Source of the DNA: DASUBV01 sp036510065
GTDB taxonomy: Bacteria; Actinomycetota; Actinomycetes; Streptosporangiales; Streptosporangiaceae
Length of the DNA: 64,000 bases
Reading direction: 5' to 3'
Assembly: GCA_036510065.1 (NCBI GenBank)
Contig: DATCEO010000192.1
Coordinates: 1-64,000, forward strand
The notes under the pieces: model-generated
The model's input: only the letters and a program-made list of their open reading frames with translations
Databases searched by the model: none
Told to the model about the DNA's origin: nothing
Shown here: positions 41,912 through 49,968 of the stretch, piece after piece
How the letters are laid out: each line of letters starts with the position of its first letter
Numbering within the stretch: position 1 is the stretch's first letter
Made by a program: the position numbers and the translations under genes

Positions 41912-41950
41912 CGCAACGACCGGAGCCACCAGGGGGCTCCGGTCGTTGCG
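41912..41950 (-). terminator. Perfect 16-bp stem hairpin
   Basis: The arm CGCAACGACCGGAGCC and its exact complement flank a 7-base loop, about 30 bases after the stop of the phospholipase-C-type gene and before the promoter region of the hydroxy-acid oxidase. Confidence 0.75.
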
Positions 41951-41981
41951 TCCGGTCGGCAGGGCTAGCTGACCGGCCTGG

Positions 41982-43844
41982 TCAGCCGAGTCGTGCGGCG
42001 TAGAGCGGCTGGCCGGTGATGGGGTCGAGGAACAGCTTGCCGTCGTGGCCCCGGTCACGGCGGAAGCTGAACATGTCGTTCAGCGAGCCGGCGATCGCGT
42101 CGGCGGAGCCGCTGATCCGGGGCAGGCCCCAGTTGTCCTCGACGAACTTGATGATGGAGCTCTGGTCGGTCAGGTGATGCGAGACGAAGTTGTGCCTGGC
42201 CCAGGGCGAGATGACCAGGAGCGGCAGGCGGGGTCCGTAACCGCACCGCCCGTTCTGGCCAGCCAGCGGAGCCTGCTGCGCGGTGTTCCCGCACAGGCCC
42301 AGTCCGGTGAGGAAGTCCTGCGGCCCGGGCGGGGTAGCGACCGCCGAGGTGTTCGACGGGTTGTGGATGCCGCTGAACGCGTGGTCGTACCAGCCGTCGG
42401 AGTCGTCGTAGGAGATGATCACCGCGGTACTCGACCAGTCCGGGGTGTTCTCCAGCGCATTGATTTCCCTGACGATGAACTGCTGCTCGTCGTACGGGTC
42501 CGAGTAGCCTGCGTGGCCATCCTGGTACCCGGGCGCCTTGAGGAAGCTGACGGCCGGCAGGTGGTCAGGCGAGAGGTAGCCGTGGGCGATGGCGCCCACC
42601 AGGGAGTCGAAGTCGCTGGTGTCGTACTGGTGGTTGGCGGTGTTGAACTGGGGCGTGCCGTTGACGATGGCCTGGGTGTCGGTGCCGATCGCGGCCAGCG
42701 ATGCCGGCGGAAGGTGGTGCGGGTTCGCCGTGGAGGCGTAGTACTGGAACGGCTCGTGGTGGGGGATGTAGTCGTCCTTGTTGCCGTAGTTGGTCGGCCC
42801 GGCGGTGGTGCCGCCGGTACCGCCCACGGCCGCGCCGACCGGGTGAACGGCGTTGCACAGGCCCTGATCGGAGGCGGGAGCCGTCGCGAACTTGCCCTTG
42901 AACTGGTCGGGGATGAAGGTGCTGGTGGGCTGCGGGCTGCTGGCGGTCGCCGCGGCGAAGGTGGTCGTGGGCCGGAAGCCGCCCTGGAACCAGCCCCAGC
43001 TGAGCCCGGCGGCGTTCAGCTCATCACCGATGTTCGAGCCGGTCATCGAAACGGCGTCCCGCGTCGAGCAGTCATCGTAGTAAGGCTGGGCATCCGAGAT
43101 GAGGGAAGTGCCGCCGTGTCCGTCACTGATCGTGTCGCCGTTCGTGTCAGCGCCGTTGATCATCTTTCCGACGCCGCCGGTGTCGCCGGACGCGAGGTTG
43201 ATGGCGCCGGGCGAGGAGGGGCCGAAGGTGGTCCCGAAGGAGTTGTCGCTCATCGCGAAGTGCTGCGCGTAGTTCCACAGCCCCGTGACGGTGTTGCCGT
43301 CGTAGTAATTCATGACGTCGCTGGCCTGGCAGGGCTGGCCCAGGGCGTTGCTGCCGGTCGCGGTGCCGAGGCTCGTGACGAACTTGTCCATCTTGCCGCC
43401 GTCGAAGGCCTTCTGCTCCGCGCCGTAGTTGTGGTCCTGGTCGCACGTCAGGACGTCGTTGAGGTTGGCCGGGTTGAACCTGCGCGGGTTGACCTGATGG
43501 CCGCCGGCGTCAAGGTTGGGGTTGTTGGTCAGCAGGTTCCCGGTGCCGCCCGCCCCGGGGCTATTGGCGAGCCCGTTCACCCGGGGGGTGTTCCGCGCCG
43601 CGTGAAACGGCTGGCCCGAGGTGTTGGCCGCCTTGGGGTAGGTACCGAAGTAGTGATCGAAGGAGACGTTCTCCTGGAAGATCACCACGACATGCTTGAT
43701 CGGCGTGGTTGTAGCGCCGGCGTGGCGACCGGCAGCCTGAGCGGCCCCCGCCCCCGCGGGCACGGCGAGAGCCATTGCCGTGCCGAGTGCCGTCGCCGCG
43801 CCCAGTATCGCCGCGCTGGACAAAGCCTTCCGCGATCTAGACAA
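41982..43844 (-). CDS. Secreted phospholipase C / acid phosphatase-type phosphoesterase
   Basis: A 620-residue exported protein of the phosphoesterase family that includes bacterial phospholipase C. The TTG start at 43844 has AAGGGA 8 bases upstream and gives a Sec-type signal peptide (residues 1-38, ending AGAAQAAG). The catalytic beginning is HVVVIFQENVSFDHYFGTYP, with the nucleophile region following; later landmarks are YDDSDGWYDHAFSG and PLLVISPWARHNFVSH, which carry metal and substrate ligands. It may release phosphate from phospholipids or other phosphoesters outside the cell. It stands alone, ended by a strong hairpin. Confidence 0.88.
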   Translation of the reverse strand: MSRSRKALSSAAILGAATALGTAMALAVPAGAGAAQAAGRHAGATTTPIKHVVVIFQENVSFDHYFGTYPKAANTSGQPFHAARNTPRVNGLANSPGAGGTGNLLTNNPNLDAGGHQVNPRRFNPANLNDVLTCDQDHNYGAEQKAFDGGKMDKFVTSLGTATGSNALGQPCQASDVMNYYDGNTVTGLWNYAQHFAMSDNSFGTTFGPSSPGAINLASGDTGGVGKMINGADTNGDTISDGHGGTSLISDAQPYYDDCSTRDAVSMTGSNIGDELNAAGLSWGWFQGGFRPTTTFAAATASSPQPTSTFIPDQFKGKFATAPASDQGLCNAVHPVGAAVGGTGGTTAGPTNYGNKDDYIPHHEPFQYYASTANPHHLPPASLAAIGTDTQAIVNGTPQFNTANHQYDTSDFDSLVGAIAHGYLSPDHLPAVSFLKAPGYQDGHAGYSDPYDEQQFIVREINALENTPDWSSTAVIISYDDSDGWYDHAFSGIHNPSNTSAVATPPGPQDFLTGLGLCGNTAQQAPLAGQNGRCGYGPRLPLLVISPWARHNFVSHHLTDQSSIIKFVEDNWGLPRISGSADAIAGSLNDMFSFRRDRGHDGKLFLDPITGQPLYAARLG

Positions 43845-44048
43845 AGCGGACGTCCCTTCATCTGCCCGAGGCGGCGCTGAGCGCGCCGCCAGACGTGCTG
43901 CAAGCTACCGGCCGCCGGTTAACGCGAACTGGACACACGGGAAACTGACTGCCAAACAACCGCGCCGTCAGGGCGACTGTCAAGCCCTTGTCTGGGACCG
44001 GCAAGAATGCCGGGAGCCATGCGGTGGCCCGAAGCGCTGGCCTCCGCG

Positions 44049-44621
44049 CTACTGGACGATGCTCAGCGCGATCCTGCGGTTCCCGCCGTGCTGCTGCACC
44101 AGCGCGAACCACACCGGAGCCAGGGCATCGACGGTCCCGCTCGCGCCGGGATCGCCCACGAAGGCCGGGTCGAGCCCGACGGCGGCGATGAGTTCCTCGG
44201 CTACCGGGCGGGCATCGGGGTCGGCGGCGAAGAACAAGGCCGTGCCGGGCAGCGGGTCGGCGAAGTTCTCCCAGCCCAGCGTGCTGAACGCACGCACGTA
44301 TCGCGCGCCAGGCGCCGCGTCGGCGATGGCCGCCCGGCTGTTCAGCTCGGGCTCGCCCATCCGGTTCGCAGCGTCGATCACGACCTTGCCGTCCAGCGCC
44401 GCCCCGTTGGCGGCGACGACATCGGCCACCGCCCGGCCGGGAACCGCGAGCACGACCGCGTAAGCACCGGTTATCGCGTCGGCCACCGGCACCAGCGGGG
44501 CGCCCCCCGGCCCGGACCCGGAGGGGTTCCTGGAACCGAACACCACGTCGTGACCGGCCGCCCGCCATTTTCCGCCGAGCGTGCCGCCAATGTTCCCCGT
44601 GCCGATGACCGCTATCCTCAT
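44049..44621 (-). CDS. NADPH-dependent F420 reductase-type oxidoreductase
   Basis: A 190-residue Rossmann protein. It starts MRIAVIGTGNIGGTLGGKW (NADP loop), continues with VVFGSRNPSGSG, AYAVVLAVPGRAVADVV, VVIDAANRMGEPE and VRAFSTLGWENFADPL, and ends in a short helical domain. Proteins of this form are NADP-binding reductases related to F420:NADPH oxidoreductase. Whether it uses F420 cannot be told from this sequence, but an F420-type enzyme also lies at 16919. No operon partner is seen. Confidence 0.82.
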   Translation of the reverse strand: MRIAVIGTGNIGGTLGGKWRAAGHDVVFGSRNPSGSGPGGAPLVPVADAITGAYAVVLAVPGRAVADVVAANGAALDGKVVIDAANRMGEPELNSRAAIADAAPGARYVRAFSTLGWENFADPLPGTALFFAADPDARPVAEELIAAVGLDPAFVGDPGASGTVDALAPVWFALVQQHGGNRRIALSIVQ

Positions 44622-44713
44622 GTCGGCACCTTACCCGGCGGAGACATTCTCGACTGGCCGCCAGCCAGGCGCCGGCGGTGCGTGAGCCCGGCCGGGGAAG
44701 ACCGGAGCGATCG

Positions 44714-44980
44714 TTGGCCAGCACTCTGCTGTACCTGGTACGACACGGCGCCCACCAGCACCCGCCCGCGGGCGGCGACCAGGACGGCCCGCTGCCCGAG
44801 GAGTACCGGGCGTTCCTCGGCAAGGTCCCGCCCGGCGAGCGTGACCCCGGAGCACAGGACCTGAACGCCGCCGTCGACCAGCTCATGACCACATCCGGCT
44901 GGATCGCAGCGTCTGTCTGCCGCCCTGGCGCTGACGAGCGTTTTAGGGCGTGCTCAGGCGTTCGACGGGCTGACCCGTGA
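44714..44980 (+). pseudogene. Histidine-phosphatase remnant with internal deletion
   Basis: A frame from TTG 44714 begins STLLYLVRHGAHQHPP, the catalytic RHG motif of histidine phosphatases, followed by DGPLP. It then jumps to EYRAFLGKVPPGERDPGAQDLNAAVDQL, which looks like sequence from the middle or end of such proteins, and ends in unrelated residues near the vapC 3' end. At about 88 residues it is less than half the normal length and lacks the second catalytic His. An internal deletion remnant is likely. Confidence 0.5.
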
Positions 44981-45356
44981 TGTGGGCTATGACGTCGAAG
45001 TCTTTATCGAGGTGCAGAACCGTGAGCCCGGCCAGCTCTGCGGTCGCGGCAATGATCAGATCGGGGACCGACGGAGCGCGGTGCTGGCCTCGATCCGCCA
45101 GCAGGGTAAGGATCTCGACCGCGCGGTCCTCGATAGCAGGCGTCAGGTACTCCACTGGCATCGATGCCAGCGGTGGCTGCCGTAACCCGGCGCGCAAGTC
45201 CGGACCTGACCGGGCAGAGTAGCCAGCTTCCAGGCGGGTGACCGTCGTGATTCGCACCAGGCCGCGCTCGATACGCGTGGCCCACTCAGCAGCGTCCGGG
45301 CTGGCGGCCAGCCGCACCAGCGCAGACTTGTCAATCAGCCACGTCGTCACTGCCAT
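44943..45356 (-). CDS. PIN-domain toxin (VapC-like)
   Basis: A 137-residue PIN-domain ribonuclease, the toxin of a type II toxin-antitoxin pair. Acidic metal-binding residues are visible in TTWLIDKSALVRL (Asp9), TVTRLEAGYSAR (Glu) and SVPDLIIAATAEL (Asp), with a further Asp in LHLDKDFDVIA. Length is normal. It overlaps the antitoxin gene by 10 bases, as expected for co-translation with the antitoxin made first. VapC proteins typically cut tRNA or rRNA; the target is unknown. Confidence 0.88.
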   Translation of the reverse strand: MAVTTWLIDKSALVRLAASPDAAEWATRIERGLVRITTVTRLEAGYSARSGPDLRAGLRQPPLASMPVEYLTPAIEDRAVEILTLLADRGQHRAPSVPDLIIAATAELAGLTVLHLDKDFDVIAHITGQPVERLSTP

Positions 45357-45568
45357 GCTTGCGACATCACGTCCGGGTCGGCCAGGTCACCGAACCTGTC
45401 GGCGAAACGCGTCAGGTCATCGACGCTGACTGGTGAGCCAGGCGTCGCGGCATCCTGCGCCAGACGGCGCCGCACATACTCGCTGCGCGAAAGCCCCAGG
45501 CGCCCGGCGTGCGCGTCTATCGCCGCGATGATGTCATCGGGTACATCGCGAATGAGGACATCGGTCAT
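45347..45568 (-). CDS. Ribbon-helix-helix antitoxin (VapB-like)
   Basis: A 73-residue antitoxin: TDVLIRDVPDDIIAAIDAHAG then LGLSRSEYVRRRLAQ is a ribbon-helix-helix DNA-binding unit, and the acidic C terminus (DDLTRFADRFGDLADPDVM) should wrap the toxin. The ATG at 45568 has GGGAGG 6 bases upstream, so it is preferred over the start at 45592. It probably represses its own operon with VapC. Confidence 0.85.
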   Translation of the reverse strand: MTDVLIRDVPDDIIAAIDAHAGRLGLSRSEYVRRRLAQDAATPGSPVSVDDLTRFADRFGDLADPDVMSQAWQ

Positions 45569-45731
45569 CTTCGCCTCCCAGTGATATCCCATGATAGCGC
45601 GAGAGACCTCTCCCGGTGCGGGTCTACTGGCCAGGGGGCCTGTTTGAATCCGGGATTCGGGGAAGCGCGCAGGGAACCGCGGCGCCCCGCGACCGCCAGC
45701 GCCACCGGCCGCCTTGATGACGGAGATGAGG

Positions 45732-46157
45732 ATGGACGACCCCTACGATCTCGAGCGCTTCGTGACCGCCCAGGACAGCGGCGGGACCTTTGACCAGGCC
45801 ACCGCCGAGCTGCGGCGCGGCCGCAAGGCCAGCCACTGGATGTGGTTCGTCTTCCCGCAGGTCGCCGGCCTGGGGCAGAGCCCGACGGCCCGGAGGTTCG
45901 CCATCTCCTCGCTGAAGGAGGCCCGGGCCTACCTGCGCCATCCCGTGCTCGGGCCGCGGCTGGCCGAGGCCGCCGGCATCCTCGCGGAGACCCAGGGCCG
46001 GACCGCGCAGCAGATCTTCGGTGGCCTGGACGCGCAGAAGCTGCGCTCGTCCATGACGCTGTTCCAGCGCGCGGCTCCCGACCATCCCCTGTTCGGCCGG
46101 GTCATCGACCAGTACTTCGACGGCATCCCGGACTCCGCCACCGACCGGCTCCTGTGA
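45732..46157 (+). CDS. DUF1810 family protein
   Basis: A 141-residue protein matching DUF1810 across its length: DPYDLERFVTAQ at the start, ASHWMWFVFPQVAGLGQSPTARRFAISSLKEARAYLRHPVLGPRL in the centre (seen as HWMWFVFPQ, GLG-S-TAR-FAIS and EARAYL-HPVLG), and a C-terminal KLRSSMTLFQRAAP. Function of the family is unknown, although members appear calpain-inhibitor-like in some annotations. The ATG at 45732 has a GGAG site upstream; earlier starts are possible. Confidence 0.85.
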   Translation: MDDPYDLERFVTAQDSGGTFDQATAELRRGRKASHWMWFVFPQVAGLGQSPTARRFAISSLKEARAYLRHPVLGPRLAEAAGILAETQGRTAQQIFGGLDAQKLRSSMTLFQRAAPDHPLFGRVIDQYFDGIPDSATDRLL

Positions 46158-46231
46158 GCCCGGCTATCGGCACCGCCTAGCACCGCTGCCGGGCGCCACG
46201 CCGGGTCCCGCCGGGCGGGCAGAATGACTGC

Positions 46232-47956
46232 ATGCCCCAGGCCAATGACACGGCGGCCGCGCTGCTCAGCGAGTACGCCGAGCTGGTCGCGATGACCGGC
46301 GGCGACATGTTCCGCGCGCGTACCTACGAGAAGGCCGCCCGGGCCATCGCCGGCTACTCCGGTGACATCTCCCCGCTAGGCCCGGCGGCGCTGCAGAAGA
46401 TCCCCGGCGTCGGCAAGTCGATCGCCGAGAAGATCGGCGAGATCGCCGCGACCGGCACCTTCGCCGCGCTGGAGCAGCTGCGCGCCGAGATTCCCGGCGG
46501 AGTGCTCCGGCTGACCAAGATTCCGGCGCTCGGCCCCAAGCGGGCCCTGCTGCTGCACACCGAGCTCGGCGTCAGCTCGCCGGCCGAGCTGCGGGAGGCG
46601 ATCACCGCGGGCCGCCTCGCCGGCCTGCGGGGCTTCGGCGCCAAGAGCGAGGAGAAGCTGCTGCGCGGCGTCGACCTGCTGGCGGCCTCGGGCGGCCGGG
46701 TGCTCCTCAACGTCGCCGCCCAGACCGCCGCCCGCGTCGTGGCCGCGGTCAGCGCGGTACCCGGCTGCCTGCGCTGCGAGTACGCCGGCTCGCTGCGCCG
46801 GTCGCGGGAGACCGTCGGCGACGTCGACGTCCTGGCCGCGGCGACGGACTCGGCGCCGCTGATGACGGCGCTCACCGGCCTGCCGGAGGTCGCCGACGTC
46901 ATCGCCGCCGGGCCCACCAAGACCTCGGTCAGGACGGACGCGGGACTCCAGGTCGACCTGCGGGTGATCCCGCTGGACGCCTGGGGCGCCGCGCTGCAGT
47001 ACTTCACCGGCTCGCAGGCCCACAACGTCCGGGTCCGCGAGATCGCGGTACGCCAGAAGCTCAAGCTGTCGGAATACGGCCTGTTCGACGCCGTGTCCGG
47101 GGAGCTGATCGTGTCCCGGACCGAGGCGGAGGTCTACGAGCGCCTTGGCATGGCCTGGATCCCGCCGGCCATGCGCGAGGACACCGGCGAGGTCCAGGCC
47201 GCGCTGCGCGGCCAACTGCCCGCGCTGGTCACCGCCGCCGATATCCGCGGGGACCTGCATGGTCATACCGACCTCACCGACGGGGTGGCGTCGCTGGCCG
47301 ACATGGTGGCCGCCGCCCGGGCACGTGGCTACGACTACTACGCGATAACGGATCATGCGCCGAACCTGTTCATGCAGCGGATGACCGAGGAGAAGATGCT
47401 GGCCCAGCGCGAGCAGGTCCGGCGGCTCGGCGCCCAGGCCGGGCCGATGACGCTGCTGCACGGCACCGAGCTCAACATCGCGCCCGACGGCAGCGTCGAC
47501 TGGGACGGCGAGTTCCTGGCCGGCTTCGATGTCTGCGTGGCCTCGGTGCACTCGCATTTCGAGCTGCCCAAGGCGGAGATGACCCGCCGGTTCATCACCG
47601 CGTGCGAGAACCCGCGCGTGAATATCATCGGCCACCCGCTGACCCGCAAGATCGGCCGCCGCCCGGCGGTCGAGGTGGACCTGCCCGAGCTGTTCGCGGC
47701 CTGCGCCCGGACCGGCACGGCGCTGGAGGTGAACTCCCACCCGGCCCGCCTGGACCTCCCCTCGGCGCACATCCGCGCGGCCCGGGACGCCGGAGTGAAA
47801 TTCGCTATCGACACTGACGCGCACTCCACCGGCGACCTGGACAACCTGCGCTACGGCGTCGGCACCGCCCAGCGCGGCTGGCTCACCCCCGACGACGTGA
47901 TCAACACCTGGCCCCTGCCCCAGCTAACCGAGTTCCTGGCCAAGGGCAGCGGCTAG
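46232..47956 (+). CDS. polX: DNA polymerase/3'-5' exonuclease PolX
   Basis: A 574-residue family X polymerase fused to a PHP domain, acting in DNA gap repair. Residues 1-160 hold helix-hairpin-helix units (LQKIPGVGKSIAEKIGEI; LRGFGAKSEEKLLRG). The polymerase palm has GSLRRSRETVGDVDVLAA near residue 188, with the catalytic Asp pair, and later VDLRVIP. The PHP domain starts at GDLHGHTDLTDGVASL near 343 and includes YYAITDHAPNLF and EVNSHPARLDLP, the metal ligands of the exonuclease. CAGAAT, 6 bases before the ATG, is a weak leaderless -10 candidate. Confidence 0.93.
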   Translation: MPQANDTAAALLSEYAELVAMTGGDMFRARTYEKAARAIAGYSGDISPLGPAALQKIPGVGKSIAEKIGEIAATGTFAALEQLRAEIPGGVLRLTKIPALGPKRALLLHTELGVSSPAELREAITAGRLAGLRGFGAKSEEKLLRGVDLLAASGGRVLLNVAAQTAARVVAAVSAVPGCLRCEYAGSLRRSRETVGDVDVLAAATDSAPLMTALTGLPEVADVIAAGPTKTSVRTDAGLQVDLRVIPLDAWGAALQYFTGSQAHNVRVREIAVRQKLKLSEYGLFDAVSGELIVSRTEAEVYERLGMAWIPPAMREDTGEVQAALRGQLPALVTAADIRGDLHGHTDLTDGVASLADMVAAARARGYDYYAITDHAPNLFMQRMTEEKMLAQREQVRRLGAQAGPMTLLHGTELNIAPDGSVDWDGEFLAGFDVCVASVHSHFELPKAEMTRRFITACENPRVNIIGHPLTRKIGRRPAVEVDLPELFAACARTGTALEVNSHPARLDLPSAHIRAARDAGVKFAIDTDAHSTGDLDNLRYGVGTAQRGWLTPDDVINTWPLPQLTEFLAKGSG

Positions 47957-48024
47957 GGCCATCCATGCCCGTCGGCTCGATCGCGTGGCAGCGCTCCGAA
48001 GGGGCTGCGAAGGCGCTTTGGTCA

Positions 48025-49935
48025 TCAGGCGAGCCAGCGGTCGAACCATGCCCGGGTCCGCCTGAGCAGGTCGATCTGGTGGCTGCGCTCCAGGATCGGG
48101 TGTCCCTCCCGCGGGTAGATGACCATCTCGTGCGCGACGCCGAACCGGCTCAGCGCGCGGTGGAAGTATGTCGCCTGGCCGACCGGCACATTGGTGTCGT
48201 CCTGACCGTGCACGATCAGCACCGGGGTGCGGACCTTCGCGGCGTAGGAGATCGGGCTGAGCAGGTCATGGGGGTGCGGGCCTGGTCCCTCCCAGCCGCA
48301 GCCGCCGCCCAGACCCGCCTCCTGGTTGCCCAGCTCGCCGACGCCGACCTGCATGCCCCAGTCGCAGATTCCGGCGCCCATCAGCGCGGCCCTGAACCGG
48401 TCGGTCTGGCCCACGGCCCACGCGGCCATGAATCCGCCATGGCTCCATCCGCCGATCCCGAGCCGGTCCGGATCCGCGACGCCGTCGGCGATCAGCCGGT
48501 CGATCCCGCCGAGGATGTCCGTCCATTCGTCGAGGCCCACCCGGCTGCCGACCGTCGCCGCGAATTCGTGGCCATGTCCCGAGCTGCCCCTCGGGTTGGG
48601 CAGGAAGACCGCGTATCCGGCGGTCGCCAGCCACTGCCCGGAGGGGAACCAGCTGAGCACGAACTCGTCGGCCCAGCGATAGTAAGGGCCGCCGTGGATG
48701 AGCGTGACGAGCGGAAACGGGCCCTCCTCCCGGCACCGGCCAGCCGGCAGGATCAGCAGCCCCTGCAGATCCAGCCCGTCACTGGCCTGGTAGGAAAGCC
48801 GCTCCTGCGCTCCCCACCTGATCCCGCGCAGCTCAGGCCGCGTATCGCTGAGCCGGGCCAGGCGGCCGCCCAGCGGTCCGGCCTGGACGTCCGCCGGCTC
48901 GTAGGCGGTGCTCCGCCGGGCGGCGATCATGTTAGCCGGGCCGCTCGCCGTCAGCCCATCGACGCTGCCGTCCCAGGCGGACACCTCACGGAATCGCTGC
49001 GCACCGGAATCCAGCTGGTAGAGCGCGGTATCCAGCCCGTCGGCGAACAGCGCTAGCGGCGGGCCGGCGGCGACCTGGACCAGCTCGGCGGGGCAGACAG
49101 CCATGCCCGTGGTCAGGTTGCGGTGCTCCCTCGCGGCTCCAGGGGCGGTCACGCTGACGTCGAAGACCGCCAAGCCGCCGACCGGCCCTGGCGGGGTGAC
49201 CGCCAGATAAGCCAGGTGCCAGCGGCCGTCGGCGCTCCACCAGGCCGGCGAGCACGCGTCCAGCCCGGCCCGGCCGAGATCCTGGACCTCTCCCGTCTCC
49301 AGGTCAACGACGTGCAGCCGGGCGGTGAAGGCGCCCGGCTCATCCTCGGGCCGGTCCCAGCTGATCACGGCCAGCGGCCCGGCGTCCGGCCGCTGGACCA
49401 CCTCGACGACATGCCGCTCGCCCAGGCCGCCCGCCACCGCCAGCTCGCGGCGGGCGAGGTCCAGCAGCCACAGCCGGCCGCGAGGCACGGGCTCGCTCCA
49501 CACCATCGCGTCGTCGCCCTCGGCGGCCCGGCGCTCATCTTCCTGGCTCGGCTCGTCGGCGGCGACCACGGCCACCGTCGTGCCGTCGGCGAGCGGCCAG
49601 CAGCCGAAGATCTCCCCGCGCCAGTCGGTCAGCACCTCGGCCGCGCCGCCATCGACCCGGATCCGGTGCAGCTGCCCGTCCGACCGGAAGAAGAGCGCCG
49701 CTGAATCCGGCGCCCACCGCGGAACGCAGTCCCGCAGCAGGCCCACGGTCAGCTCCCTGGGCGGCGAGCTTCCGTCAGCGGCCGCGACCCACAGCGCGCC
49801 GATCGGGCGCTCGCGCAGGCCGGTCGTGCTGACCACGTAGGCCACCCAGCGGCCGTCCGGGGAGATCACCGGATGCTGCGGCACGGCGCCATCCACGATC
49901 AGCTCCGCCGTCAGCTCCGGCAGTACTTCTCCCAT
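48025..49935 (-). CDS. S9-family (prolyl oligopeptidase-type) serine peptidase
   Basis: A 636-residue protein. The N-terminal 370 residues are a beta-propeller (PVISPDGRWVAYVVS, WAPDSAALFFRSDGQ, CSPAWWSADGRWHLAYLA). The C-terminal domain is an alpha/beta hydrolase with the nucleophile in LGIGGWSHGGFMAAW near residue 490, the Asp in PVLIVHGQDDTNVPVGQ and the catalytic His in YPREGHPILERSHQ. This is acylaminoacyl-peptidase-like. No signal peptide is present, so it should be cytoplasmic and degrade peptides. An amidase gene lies 33 bases upstream on the same strand. Confidence 0.92.
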   Translation of the reverse strand: MGEVLPELTAELIVDGAVPQHPVISPDGRWVAYVVSTTGLRERPIGALWVAAADGSSPPRELTVGLLRDCVPRWAPDSAALFFRSDGQLHRIRVDGGAAEVLTDWRGEIFGCWPLADGTTVAVVAADEPSQEDERRAAEGDDAMVWSEPVPRGRLWLLDLARRELAVAGGLGERHVVEVVQRPDAGPLAVISWDRPEDEPGAFTARLHVVDLETGEVQDLGRAGLDACSPAWWSADGRWHLAYLAVTPPGPVGGLAVFDVSVTAPGAAREHRNLTTGMAVCPAELVQVAAGPPLALFADGLDTALYQLDSGAQRFREVSAWDGSVDGLTASGPANMIAARRSTAYEPADVQAGPLGGRLARLSDTRPELRGIRWGAQERLSYQASDGLDLQGLLILPAGRCREEGPFPLVTLIHGGPYYRWADEFVLSWFPSGQWLATAGYAVFLPNPRGSSGHGHEFAATVGSRVGLDEWTDILGGIDRLIADGVADPDRLGIGGWSHGGFMAAWAVGQTDRFRAALMGAGICDWGMQVGVGELGNQEAGLGGGCGWEGPGPHPHDLLSPISYAAKVRTPVLIVHGQDDTNVPVGQATYFHRALSRFGVAHEMVIYPREGHPILERSHQIDLLRRTRAWFDRWLA

Positions 49936-49968
49936 GAAATATGCCCTTCTGCCATCAGCGATGCAGCC

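Noticed and set aside
45620..45680. A tRNA-like TTTGAATCC segment
   Set aside because: The flanking bases do not pair into a T stem, and no acceptor or anticodon arm can be built around it.
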